Positions 31,750 through 39,703 of a DNA stretch of 64,000 nucleotides are shown here, one piece after another; position 1 is the stretch's first letter, and every line of letters starts with the position of its first letter. The DNA is from DASVEG01 sp035540495 (GTDB lineage: Bacteria > Actinomycetota > Acidimicrobiia > Acidimicrobiales > CADCTF01), in the NCBI GenBank assembly GCA_035540495.1, contig DATLGL010000017.1:1-64000 (forward strand), in the 5' to 3' direction. The notes under the pieces were generated by a model that saw only the letters and a program-made list of their open reading frames with translations, made no database searches and was not told the origin of the DNA. The position numbers were made by a program, and so were the translations under genes.

Positions 31750-33591
31750 TCAGCGGGCGTAGAGCGCCTCGATCTCCTCGGCGTACTTCTGGTTGATGCC
31801 GCGCCGCTTGAGCTTCATCGTCGGCGTCAGCTCCTCGGAGTCGGGCTGCCACTCCCGGCTGAGCACGGTGAACTTCTTGATCTGCTCGACTTGGCTGAAG
31901 CGCTTGTTCGCCTCGGCCACGATGCGCTCGACCTCGGCGATCACCTCGGGGTGCTGGGCGAGCTCCTCGAGCGAGCCGTCGATGCCCTTCGACTTGGCCC
32001 AGCCCGGAGCGACGTCGGGATCGAGCACCACCAGCGCGGAGATGAAGGGGCGGCTGTCGCCGATGACCGCGGCCTGGCCGATGAGCGGGAACGACTTCAA
32101 CGCGGCCTCGAGGTTGGCGGGCGAGATGTTCTTGCCGCCCGCAGTGATGATCAGCTCCTTCTTGCGGTCGACGATCCGGAGGTACCCCTCGTCGTCGAAC
32201 TCGCCGATGTCGCCGGTGTGGAGCCACCCGTCGCTGTCGAGCGCGTCGGCCGTCTTCTCCGGGTCGTTGAGGTAGCCGGGGAAGATGTTGCCGCCCTTGG
32301 CGATGACCTCTCCGTCGTTCGCGAGGCGCACGGTGCACCCGGGGATCTCGCGACCGACGAAGCCGGGCTTGACCCGCTTCGGGTCCCACGTCAGCGGCCC
32401 GGTGTTCTCCGACATGCCGTAGATCTCCGACAGCGGCACGCCGATCGCCCGGTACCACTCGACGAGCTCGGCTGGGATCGGCGCAGCACCGGTGACCGCG
32501 GCCTCGAGCGCATCCAGCCCGACGAGCTGACGGACCTGGCTGAAGGCCACGGCGTCGAGGAACTCGTACGTCGCGCGCTCGTCGTCGGTGAGCGCGTCGT
32601 CGCCCTCGAGGGTCCGCTTGGCGACGATCGGCTTCGCGGCCTCGACCGCCTCGTCGAACTTCTGCTTCTTGTCCGGATCGGCTGCGAGCGCAGCCTGCAC
32701 GCCGCCGTAGATCTTCTCCCAGATGCGGGGGACGCCGAAGGCGAGCTGAGGACGGATCTCCCGCAGGTACTCCGCGATCTGGCCAGGGTCCGGGCACGTG
32801 GTGACCTCGTAGCCGGCGAAGATCGCGTTGTAGTGCGACGTCGTCCGCTCGGCGATGTGGGCCATCGGCAGGTACGACACGACCTTCCAGCCGACGAAGT
32901 CCTCCCGGTCGCCGCCGAGCGCGCGCAGCAGTGACTCGACCGTCCACGCCACGTTGTAGTGGGTGATCATCACGCCCTTGGGCGGCCCGGTGGTGCCCGA
33001 GGTGTAGATGAGGGTCGCGAGGTCGTTCGGCTCGCAGATCGTGCAGGCGTCCGCGAGCGGCACGGGGTCGTGCGAGAGCAGCTCGTCCCACGTGGTGTCG
33101 TCGTCGCCGTTGCTGCCGTCACCCTTGATCGTGACGATCGCCTTCAGGCCGGGCAGCTCGCCGCGGACCTTGAGGAAACGCTCGAGGAAGCCGTCGTCCT
33201 CCACGATCGCGACCTTCGCCTCGGCGTGCGACATCAGGTACTGGACCTGCTCGGGCGACGACGAGTTGTAGATCGAGAACGGCGTCGCGCCGACGAGCAG
33301 CGCCGCGACGTCGGCCACGTGGAACTCCGGGGCGTTGCGGATCATGAGGGCCACACGGTCGCCCTTGCCGACGCCGAGTGCCGCGAGGCCTGCGGCCGCG
33401 CGAGCCGACTTGTCGCCCCACTCCGTCCAGGTCATCGACTGGAGCTGGCCGGAGGAGTCTCGCCATCGGATGGCGACCTGGTCGCCTCGGGTGCGGACCG
33501 TTTCCTCGAACGCCTTGGGAATCGTGAGGCCTTCCACCTGGGCGTCGATCTGCTCTTTGGTGACCTCGTTCACAGCGGGAACGCTACCCAT
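31750..33591 (-). CDS. long-chain fatty-acid-CoA ligase
   Basis: 613 residues from the ATG at 33591. The AMP-binding motif YTSGTTGPPKGVMITHYN, the A5-type GMSENTGPLTW, TGDIGEFDDEGYLRIVDRKKELIITAGGKNISP and the C-terminal catalytic-Lys region (PTMKLKRRGINQKY) are intact. It activates fatty acids to acyl-CoA through acyl-AMP, for degradation or lipid synthesis. The layout is closest to the FadD15-like group. It is divergent from the peroxiredoxin gene, with 88 bp of shared control region. Confidence 0.93.
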   Translation of the reverse strand: MGSVPAVNEVTKEQIDAQVEGLTIPKAFEETVRTRGDQVAIRWRDSSGQLQSMTWTEWGDKSARAAAGLAALGVGKGDRVALMIRNAPEFHVADVAALLVGATPFSIYNSSSPEQVQYLMSHAEAKVAIVEDDGFLERFLKVRGELPGLKAIVTIKGDGSNGDDDTTWDELLSHDPVPLADACTICEPNDLATLIYTSGTTGPPKGVMITHYNVAWTVESLLRALGGDREDFVGWKVVSYLPMAHIAERTTSHYNAIFAGYEVTTCPDPGQIAEYLREIRPQLAFGVPRIWEKIYGGVQAALAADPDKKQKFDEAVEAAKPIVAKRTLEGDDALTDDERATYEFLDAVAFSQVRQLVGLDALEAAVTGAAPIPAELVEWYRAIGVPLSEIYGMSENTGPLTWDPKRVKPGFVGREIPGCTVRLANDGEVIAKGGNIFPGYLNDPEKTADALDSDGWLHTGDIGEFDDEGYLRIVDRKKELIITAGGKNISPANLEAALKSFPLIGQAAVIGDSRPFISALVVLDPDVAPGWAKSKGIDGSLEELAQHPEVIAEVERIVAEANKRFSQVEQIKKFTVLSREWQPDSEELTPTMKLKRRGINQKYAEEIEALYAR

Positions 33592-33679
33592 CGCGGAATT
33601 GTTGACTACTTCAGTCGGGTATTGTGCGCGGCCAGAACGAGAACGACCAGAGAACGAAACGGACAGAGGAGCACGACGG

Positions 33680-34318
33680 ATGACATTGCGCCTGGGCGAC
33701 GAGGCCCCCAACTTCACAGCGACGACGACGGAGGGCGAGATCGACTTCCACGAGTGGCTGGGCGACAGCTGGGGCGTGCTCTTCTCGCACCCGAAGGACT
33801 TCACCCCGGTCTGCACGACCGAGCTCGGCTACACGGAGAAGCTCCGCCCGGAGTTCGAGAAGCGGGGCGTCAAGGTGATCGGCCTGTCGGTCGACCCCGT
33901 CGACCGCCACGAGGGGTGGGCCCAGGACATCGAAGAGGTGACCGGCCACAAGCCGCAGTTCCCGATGATCGGCGACGAGGACAAGAAGGTCGCGACCCTC
34001 TACGACATGCTCGACCAGAACGCGGCCGACACCCAGACCGTCCGGTCCGTCTTCGTCATCGGTCCCGACAAGAAGATCAAGCTGCAGCTGACGTACCCCG
34101 CGTCGACGGGCCGCAACTTCGACGAGATCCTCCGTGTCATCGACTCGCTCCAGCTGACGGCGAAGCACAAGGTCGCGACGCCGGTGAACTGGAAGCACGG
34201 CGAAGACGTCGTCATCGGTGCCGCCATCACCGACGAGGAGGCGAAGGAGCTGTTCCCGGGCGGCTGGGACGCGAAGAAGCCCTACCTCCGCCTGGTGCCG
34301 GACCCCTCCGGCAAGTAG
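33680..34318 (+). CDS. 1-Cys peroxiredoxin (Prx6 type)
   Basis: 212 residues, ATG with AGGAG upstream. The peroxidatic Cys45 is in DFTPVCTTELG. No second resolving Cys is present, and the long C-terminal extension (VATPVNWKHGEDVVIG...) is typical of the Prx6/AhpC-TSA 1-Cys group. It reduces hydrogen peroxide and organic hydroperoxides. TTGTTG (33599-33604) and TATTGT (33620-33625) may be promoter boxes, but the 15-nt spacing is short. Confidence 0.93.
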   Translation: MTLRLGDEAPNFTATTTEGEIDFHEWLGDSWGVLFSHPKDFTPVCTTELGYTEKLRPEFEKRGVKVIGLSVDPVDRHEGWAQDIEEVTGHKPQFPMIGDEDKKVATLYDMLDQNAADTQTVRSVFVIGPDKKIKLQLTYPASTGRNFDEILRVIDSLQLTAKHKVATPVNWKHGEDVVIGAAITDEEAKELFPGGWDAKKPYLRLVPDPSGK

Positions 34319-34324
34319 CTCCCG

Positions 34325-34705
34325 CTACACCATCCGCAGGCGGAGGCCCCGCTTCCGCTGCGAGACGTTGACGAGGCGGTCGTTGATCCTGGTGATCCCG
34401 GGAACGGCGACCGCCTTGTCCTGTATCCGGGCGTGGATCTCGGGAGTGACACGGCCGGTGAGGGTCGCCACGCCGTTCTCGACCCGGACCTCGATCGCGA
34501 GGCCGCGGGTCATGGGATCGCGAGCGAGCGCCGCTCGGAGCCGGAGCTCGGCCTTGGCGTCGTCGGCGCCCTTCCCGCCCGCGACATCGCCCGCGGCGCG
34601 GAGACCGAACGTCGCCCAGTCGAGCACCTTGTAGCGGTTCCTCCACCCCCACAGGGCGAGTCCGATCTTCGACGTGGGGAGCAGGTTGCGGAGGAGACGG
34701 CGCAT
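34325..34705 (-). CDS. BON-domain protein
   Basis: 126 residues. An N-terminal hydrophobic/basic stretch (MRRLLRNLLPTSKIGLALWG) is followed by a BON domain at about 60-115 (VENGVATLTGRVTPEIHARI, then GITRINDRLV), a fold that binds phospholipid or membrane surfaces. Its role is unknown. It lies 7 nt downstream of the thioesterase gene and is convergent with the peroxiredoxin gene. Confidence 0.75.
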   Translation of the reverse strand: MRRLLRNLLPTSKIGLALWGWRNRYKVLDWATFGLRAAGDVAGGKGADDAKAELRLRAALARDPMTRGLAIEVRVENGVATLTGRVTPEIHARIQDKAVAVPGITRINDRLVNVSQRKRGLRLRMV

Positions 34706-34712
34706 GCCGCGG

Positions 34713-35138
34713 TTATTGCCCGCCAGCCTCTTCTCGATGCAGGAGGAAGCGCCCGGTGGCGCGGCTGACGATGTTGCCGTCGGGATCGGACACCGTCGCG
34801 ATGGCGAAGCCGACCTGCTTCGTCATCCGCGTCACCTCACCCCGCACGGCATAGGTGACACCGCGGGTCGCGCCCCGCAGGTAGTCGCCCGCCATGTCGA
34901 TGGTCGCCTTGGTGCGGTCGCGCCCGTCGAGGCTCGCGTTGAGCGCGAAGTTCATGGCAGCGTCGAGCACCACGTCGTGCACACCTGCCTGCACACCGCC
35001 GTGGGGGTTGCACGCGAGATCGGTCGGTGTCCACGTCGCGGTCGAGAAACCGTCGCCGTAGCCGTCGAACGCGCAGCCGAGTGCCTCGATGATCGGCATC
35101 CCGCCGTCGCCGAGCCAGCGGTCCATGTTCTTGCCCAT
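34713..35138 (-). CDS. PaaI-family hotdog thioesterase
   Basis: 141 residues. The hotdog motif is HGGVQAGVHDVVLDAAMNFAL, with strands TKATIDMAGDYLRGATRG and VGFAIATVSDPDGNIVSRATG. Members hydrolyse acyl-CoA thioesters. With the nearby acyl-CoA ligase and thiolase it suggests local acyl-CoA metabolism. The substrate is not determined. Confidence 0.82.
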   Translation of the reverse strand: MGKNMDRWLGDGGMPIIEALGCAFDGYGDGFSTATWTPTDLACNPHGGVQAGVHDVVLDAAMNFALNASLDGRDRTKATIDMAGDYLRGATRGVTYAVRGEVTRMTKQVGFAIATVSDPDGNIVSRATGRFLLHREEAGGQ

Positions 35139-35171
35139 GCCTGTGCCTCCGACGAGCTAGGTGAAACGGCC

Positions 35172-36371
35172 CTACGCGAATCGAATCGTGAAGCGTGCTC
35201 CACCCTCGGGCGGCGATTCCAGTTGCAACGATGCGCCCAACCTCTGGCACAGGTCGCGGGCGACGGGAAGACCGAGTCCCATGCCGGCGCCGGTGTGGTT
35301 GCCGCGGTAGAAGCGCTGGAAGACGCGCGACCACTCGCTCTCGGGGATGCCGGGCCCGTCGTCGGCGACCACGATGGCGAGACCGTCGCCGTCGCCCCGA
35401 CCGGCGGTCACCTTCGCGTCTCCCGCGTACTTCAGGGCGTTGTCGACGAGCTGGTTGAGGATGTGACGGAGGATCACCGGGTCGGTCACGACGAAGATGT
35501 CGTCGGGCACGGTGAGATCGACGCGCGACGAGTCGATCGACAGGTCGCGCACCTGCTCGAGGAGCGAGCGGAGGTGGACGTCCTCGAGCTTCACCTGCGT
35601 CATCCCGGCTTCGAACGACGCGACCGTGAGGATCTCCTCGATCAGCGCCGAGAGGCGGCCCACCGAGTTCTTCACCCGGTTGAGGACCTCGGCCCGCTGC
35701 TCCGCGTCGAGACGGTCGCCGTGCAGGAGCAGGGTGTCGGTGAAGCCGCCCATGATCGTCAGCGGGGTGCGCAGCTCGTGGGAGATGCGGGCGATGAAGT
35801 CCGACTTCATCCGCTCGAGCTCGACCTCGCTCTCGTGGCGGCGGGCGCCTTCGATCGCGCCGGCGACCTGCACCGCGAGGCCTTCCATCAGCGCGATGTC
35901 CTCGCTGTCGAAGGCGTCGATCTCCTCGGAGTCGATCTGGAGCGCGCCGACGACCTCGCCGGTGACGATCAGCGGGACGGCGAGGTAGCTGTGCGCGATC
36001 TCGTTCAGCCGGGCCTGGTCCTTGTCGACCCGCTCGTCGTCCCACAGATCGGGGGAGTAGATCGTCTGCCCGGTCTGGACGACTCGGCCCGAAAGGCCCT
36101 TGCCGACCGGTACCCGCGACGCCCTGAGCTCCTCCGACACGAGGTTCTCGGGGTCGGCGGCCGCGATGAACACGCCGCGTTCGTCGCGCAGCTGGATCGT
36201 TCCGCCCTTGAAGTCGACGAGCGAACGCATCGCGCCGAGCACGGTCTTGAGCACCGGCTCGAGCTCGAGCGCCGGCCCGATCTCGCGCGCGACCTGGGCG
36301 AGGATCCTCTGCAGCTCGAGCACACGCGCGAGCCGCTCCTCTGCGCTGCGCGCCGGCCGGCGGGTGGCCAC
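35172..36371 (-). CDS. soluble GAF-domain sensor histidine kinase
   Basis: 399 residues from the GTG at 36371. A GAF domain spans about 25-165 (VLKTVLGAMRSLVDFKGGTI...). It is followed by the HisKA phospho-acceptor ISHELRTPLTIMGGF and the HATPase motifs NQLVDNALKY, VVADDGPGIPE and GMGLGLPVARDL. There is no transmembrane helix, so it senses a cytoplasmic signal. No response regulator is adjacent. It is divergent from the thiolase gene with 64 bp between them. Confidence 0.88.
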   Translation of the reverse strand: MATRRPARSAEERLARVLELQRILAQVAREIGPALELEPVLKTVLGAMRSLVDFKGGTIQLRDERGVFIAAADPENLVSEELRASRVPVGKGLSGRVVQTGQTIYSPDLWDDERVDKDQARLNEIAHSYLAVPLIVTGEVVGALQIDSEEIDAFDSEDIALMEGLAVQVAGAIEGARRHESEVELERMKSDFIARISHELRTPLTIMGGFTDTLLLHGDRLDAEQRAEVLNRVKNSVGRLSALIEEILTVASFEAGMTQVKLEDVHLRSLLEQVRDLSIDSSRVDLTVPDDIFVVTDPVILRHILNQLVDNALKYAGDAKVTAGRGDGDGLAIVVADDGPGIPESEWSRVFQRFYRGNHTGAGMGLGLPVARDLCQRLGASLQLESPPEGGARFTIRFA

Positions 36372-36435
36372 GGGGGGAATGGTGGCAGACGTCCCAGCCT
36401 GGCCACTAGCCCGGCAGCCGCAGTAGGCTTTTTGC

Positions 36436-37623
36436 ATGGCAGATGCAGTGATCGTCGATGCCGTCCGCACAGGCTTGGGACGGGGCAAGAAGGACAGCGG
36501 CAAGCTCAGCGGGTGGCACCCCGTCGACCTGGCGTCCGAGGTGCTGAAGGCGCTCCAGGAGCGCAACAACCTCGACCCCGAGATGGTCGACGACGTCGTC
36601 ATGGGATGCGTGATGCAGGTCGGTGAGCAGGGCCTCAACATCGGTCGCTCCGCGGTGCTCGCCGCCGGTTGGCCCGAGTCGGTGCCCGCCACCACCGTCG
36701 ACCGCCAGTGCGGCTCGTCGCAGCAGTCGGCCCACTTCGCGGCTCAGGGCGTGATGGCCGGTGCGTACGACATCGTCGTCGCCGCCGGTGTCGAGGTCAT
36801 GAGCCGCGTGCCGATGGGCGCCTCGATGGGTGGCGGCTTCGGCATGCCCTTCGGCCCGAAGGTCGGCCTCCGGTACGCCGAGCGCGGCGGCATGGTCCCC
36901 CAGGGCATCTCGGCCGAGCTGATCGCGGAGAAGTGGAACATCAGCCGCGAGGAGCTCGACGCCTTCGCGGTCGAGAGCCACAGGCGTGCTGCTCGGGCGA
37001 CCGAGGAAGGCCGCTTCCAGAACGAGATCATCCCCGTCAAGGTCCGCGACGCCAACGGCAACGAGACCGACGAGGTCTTCGACTACGACGAGGGCATCCG
37101 CCCCGACTCCAACATCGAGAAGCTCTCGACGCTGAAGCCGGCGTTCAAGCCCGACGGCGTGGTCACCGCCGGCAACTCGTCCCAGATCACCGACGGCGCC
37201 GCGGCGCTCCTGATCATGAGCGAGGAGAAGGCGAACCAGCTCGGCCTCAAGCCCCGCGCGCGCTTCCACACCTTCGCTCTCGCCGGCGTCGACCCCGTGA
37301 TGATGCTCACCGGCCCGATCCCGTCGACCCAGAAGGCGCTCGAGCGGTCCGGGCTCTCGATCGACGACATCGACCTGTTCGAGGTCAACGAGGCGTTCGC
37401 GTCGGTCGTGCTCTCGTGGGCGAAGGAGTACAACCCCGACATGAGCAAGGTGAACGTCAACGGTGGCGCCATCGCCATCGGTCACCCGCTCGGCGGCTCG
37501 GGTGCCCGGATCATGGCGACCCTGCTCAACGAGCTCGAGCGCACCGGCGGCCGCTACGGCCTCCAGACGATGTGCGAGGGCGGTGGCATGGCCAACGCCA
37601 CCATCATCGAGCGCCTCGACTGA
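36436..37623 (+). CDS. acetyl-CoA acetyltransferase (thiolase)
   Basis: 395 residues, normal thiolase length. The nucleophile Cys is in DRQCGSSQQS, the His motif in NVNGGAIAIGHPLGGSGAR and the second Cys in MCEGGGMANA. It makes or cleaves acetoacetyl/3-ketoacyl-CoA in beta-oxidation. TAGGCT at 36424-36429 is 6 nt before the ATG and there is no ribosome site, so the mRNA is probably leaderless. A strong hairpin follows the stop. Confidence 0.95.
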   Translation: MADAVIVDAVRTGLGRGKKDSGKLSGWHPVDLASEVLKALQERNNLDPEMVDDVVMGCVMQVGEQGLNIGRSAVLAAGWPESVPATTVDRQCGSSQQSAHFAAQGVMAGAYDIVVAAGVEVMSRVPMGASMGGGFGMPFGPKVGLRYAERGGMVPQGISAELIAEKWNISREELDAFAVESHRRAARATEEGRFQNEIIPVKVRDANGNETDEVFDYDEGIRPDSNIEKLSTLKPAFKPDGVVTAGNSSQITDGAAALLIMSEEKANQLGLKPRARFHTFALAGVDPVMMLTGPIPSTQKALERSGLSIDDIDLFEVNEAFASVVLSWAKEYNPDMSKVNVNGGAIAIGHPLGGSGARIMATLLNELERTGGRYGLQTMCEGGGMANATIIERLD

Positions 37624-37639
37624 TCACCCTTCTGTCTGA

Positions 37640-37683
37640 TCTGGGCACGGTTTCGCCGACATACCGGCGAGATCGTGCCCAGA
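37640..37683 (+). terminator. two-part hairpin after the thiolase gene
   Basis: TCTGGGCACG (37640-37649) pairs with CGTGCCCAGA (37674-37683), and inside it TCGCCG (37653-37658) pairs with CGGCGA (37665-37670). The 3-nt internal loops (GTT and GAT) oppose each other. This 16-bp broken stem has no T-run. It probably ends the thiolase transcript or protects its 3' end. Confidence 0.55.
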
Positions 37684-37702
37684 ATCGCGTCCGAGGACGG
37701 AC

Positions 37703-37957
37703 ATGGACATCTGGATCAAGCTGATCGTCGGCGGCCTGTTCGCCTACGTCGTCATCCGCATCGGGTTCTGGATGCTGCGCGGCCTGGCGAACCCGCTGCC
37801 CGCGCCGCCCCCACCGGGCGAGATGCGCCGCATCAACCTCAAGTACCGGTGCTCGATGTGCGGCGTCGAGCTCAAGATGACCGCCGCGCCGAACGAGGAA
37901 CCGGAGCCTCCCCGGCACTGCCAGGAGGACATGGAGCTCGTCGCTCCTATCGAGTAG
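37703..37957 (+). CDS. small membrane-anchored zinc-ribbon-like protein
   Basis: 84 residues. One transmembrane helix (LIVGGLFAYVVIRIGFWML) and a Pro-rich spacer are followed by YRCSMCGVELKM and later RHCQEDMELV, which could give a three- or four-ligand metal knuckle (Cys-x2-Cys ... His-Cys). No named family comes to mind. It follows the thiolase hairpin by 19 nt. Confidence 0.6.
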   Translation: MDIWIKLIVGGLFAYVVIRIGFWMLRGLANPLPAPPPPGEMRRINLKYRCSMCGVELKMTAAPNEEPEPPRHCQEDMELVAPIE

Positions 37958-37990
37958 CCGTCGTCCCCAGCCTGTGGACAAGTCTGGGGA

Positions 37991-38010
37991 GAGTTACTTC
38001 CGTGTAACTC
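37991..38010. terminator. hairpin between convergent genes
   Basis: GAGTTAC (37991-37997), a 6-nt loop, GTAACTC (38004-38010). It lies between the zinc-ribbon-like gene and crgA, so it could end both transcripts. Immediately before it, CCCCAG/CTGGGG (37965-37970, 37984-37989) frame a perfect DnaA-box match, TGTGGACAA at 37973-37981. Confidence 0.5.
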
Positions 38011-38020
38011 AGCGTTGTGA

Positions 38021-38353
38021 CTATCGCCACTTCGTGGCGACGATGAAGCCGGCGGTGATCAGTCCCAATCCGCCCAGGAGGTACCAGTTGCTGGGGTCGT
38101 CGCCGGGCAGCAGGTTCATGTAGTTGGTGATGATCACGAGCATCCCCGTGATGAGCAGTGCGCCCATCACCCACGGGACCCACGGTGCGCCGACCTTGAC
38201 CTCGCGAGGGATGGGCGCGGTGTAGCGACCGCTCGTGGTCGAAGACCCGGTGCCCTTGGGCGTCACCCGCCCGTGCGGGGCGTTGACCGGCTTCGCCTGG
38301 ATCGCGGCTCCGGGACGGCGGCTCTTGCGCTTCGTCGGCTTCTGGGCGGGCAC
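38021..38353 (-). CDS. crgA: cell division protein CrgA
   Basis: 110 residues. A basic N-terminus is followed by the family signature SGRYTAPIPRE, two transmembrane helices (VPWVMGALLITGMLVIITNY and WYLLGGLGLITAGFIVATKW) and the linking NLLPGDDPSNW. CrgA is a small actinobacterial septum protein that interacts with FtsZ, FtsQ and penicillin-binding proteins. It is divergent from the DUF881 gene, as in Mycobacterium (Rv0011c/Rv0012). Confidence 0.92.
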   Translation of the reverse strand: MPAQKPTKRKSRRPGAAIQAKPVNAPHGRVTPKGTGSSTTSGRYTAPIPREVKVGAPWVPWVMGALLITGMLVIITNYMNLLPGDDPSNWYLLGGLGLITAGFIVATKWR

Positions 38354-38380
38354 GGCCTTGAAGCGTAGGAGAATGGAGCC

Positions 38381-39094
38381 GTGCGTAGGAGCAGGCCCTT
38401 CGGTGTCGCGCTGGCCGGGATGGTCATGGCGTTTCTCGCCGTGGTGGCGATGAGCGGCCCCGAGACGGCGAGCCCGGAGGCGCGTCTGCCCGAGCGGTAC
38501 CGGCTCGCCGATCTCATCGAGCGTCAGCAGGAGGCGACCGCCGAACTGCGCCGCGAGGTCGAGGCGCTCCGGGCCGAGGTCGACGAGGCGCGAGCTGCCG
38601 GTGCCGATCGCTCGGCCAGCGTCGGTCTGCGCCAGATCCGCGTCGGCGAGCTGAGCGACGTGGCCGGCATCGCGGAGATGAAGGGGCCGGGCCTCAAGGT
38701 GACCCTCGACGACTCCGACCTTCGCTCACCGCCAGACGGCGCCAACGTGAACGATCTCGTCATCCACTCCCAGGACGTGCAGGCGGTGGTCAACGCCCTC
38801 TGGCGCTCCGGAGCCGAGGCGATCTCGATCAACGGCCAGCGTCTCGTGTCGACCAGCGCCGTGCTCTGCGTGGGCAACACGCTGCTCCTGAACGGCACCG
38901 TCCACTCGCCGCCGTACGTCGTCACCGCGATCGGGGCCACCAGAGACCGGTTCGACAACGACCGCTTGATCAAGCGGTTGAAGCAGGCGTCGACCGCGTT
39001 CGGCATCCGGGTCGAGGTCGAGAAGGGGAACGAGCTGACGGTGCCCGCGTACCGCGGCTCCACGAAGCTCACCTACGCACGGCCCGTAAGCTGA
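38381..39094 (+). CDS. DUF881-family membrane-anchored protein
   Basis: 237 residues from a GTG with GAGAAT 6 nt upstream (leaderless type). A signal anchor (GVALAGMVMAFLAVVAMSG) is followed by a coiled coil (LIERQQEATAELRREVEALR...) and the DUF881 domain (GPGLKVTLDD, VNALWRSGAEAISINGQRL, and IGVRVEVEK-type end). Homologues lie between crgA and trpG/pabA in actinobacteria. The function is unknown, possibly divisome-associated. Confidence 0.88.
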   Translation: MRRSRPFGVALAGMVMAFLAVVAMSGPETASPEARLPERYRLADLIERQQEATAELRREVEALRAEVDEARAAGADRSASVGLRQIRVGELSDVAGIAEMKGPGLKVTLDDSDLRSPPDGANVNDLVIHSQDVQAVVNALWRSGAEAISINGQRLVSTSAVLCVGNTLLLNGTVHSPPYVVTAIGATRDRFDNDRLIKRLKQASTAFGIRVEVEKGNELTVPAYRGSTKLTYARPVS

Positions 39095-39101
39095 GCGGCC
39101 C

Positions 39102-39695
39102 ATGACCGCCGCTCCTCGCGTCGTCGTCGTCGACAACTACGACTCGTTCGTCTACAACCTCGTCCAGTATCTGGGCGAGCTGGGGGCCGAACCGATCGTC
39201 CACCGCAACGACGCGGTCACCGTCGACCAGGTCGCGGAGCTGAAGCCGGACGCGATCCTCATCTCACCTGGCCCAGGCCGTCCGGACGACGCCGGCATCT
39301 CGAACGAGCTGATCCGGACCCTCGGCCCCACGACACCGACGCTCGGCGTGTGTCTCGGCCACCAGTGCATCGGCGAGGTCTTCGGGGGCGAGATCGTCCG
39401 CGCGCCGCAGATCATGCACGGGAAGACCTCGCCGGTCTCGCACCGCGACGTGGGCGTGTTCGCCGGCCTGCCCGATCCGCTCGAGGCGACCCGCTACCAC
39501 TCGCTCGTCGTCGACCGGGCCACCTTCCCCGAGACCGAGCTGGAGATCACGGCGGAGACCGACGACGGCATCGTCATGGGCCTCCGCCACCGCAGCCATC
39601 CCATCGAGGGCGTGCAGTTCCACCCGGAGTCGATCCTGACCCGCGCCGGCCACGACCTCCTCCGGAACTTCCTCGGGCTCGTCGCCGCCGCCTAG
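39102..39695 (+). CDS. pabA: anthranilate/aminodeoxychorismate synthase glutaminase subunit
   Basis: 197 residues, class I glutamine amidotransferase. The catalytic Cys is in GVCLGHQCIGEVFGG and the His-Glu pair in GVQFHPESILT; the SPGPGRPDDAG loop is intact. It supplies ammonia from glutamine for folate or tryptophan synthesis. Without a partner synthase nearby, PabA and TrpG cannot be told apart. It is in the conserved crgA-DUF881-pabA-pknB order, only 8 nt from the convergent pknB end. Confidence 0.9.
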   Translation: MTAAPRVVVVDNYDSFVYNLVQYLGELGAEPIVHRNDAVTVDQVAELKPDAILISPGPGRPDDAGISNELIRTLGPTTPTLGVCLGHQCIGEVFGGEIVRAPQIMHGKTSPVSHRDVGVFAGLPDPLEATRYHSLVVDRATFPETELEITAETDDGIVMGLRHRSHPIEGVQFHPESILTRAGHDLLRNFLGLVAAA

Positions 39696-39703
39696 GGAAC
39701 CGG

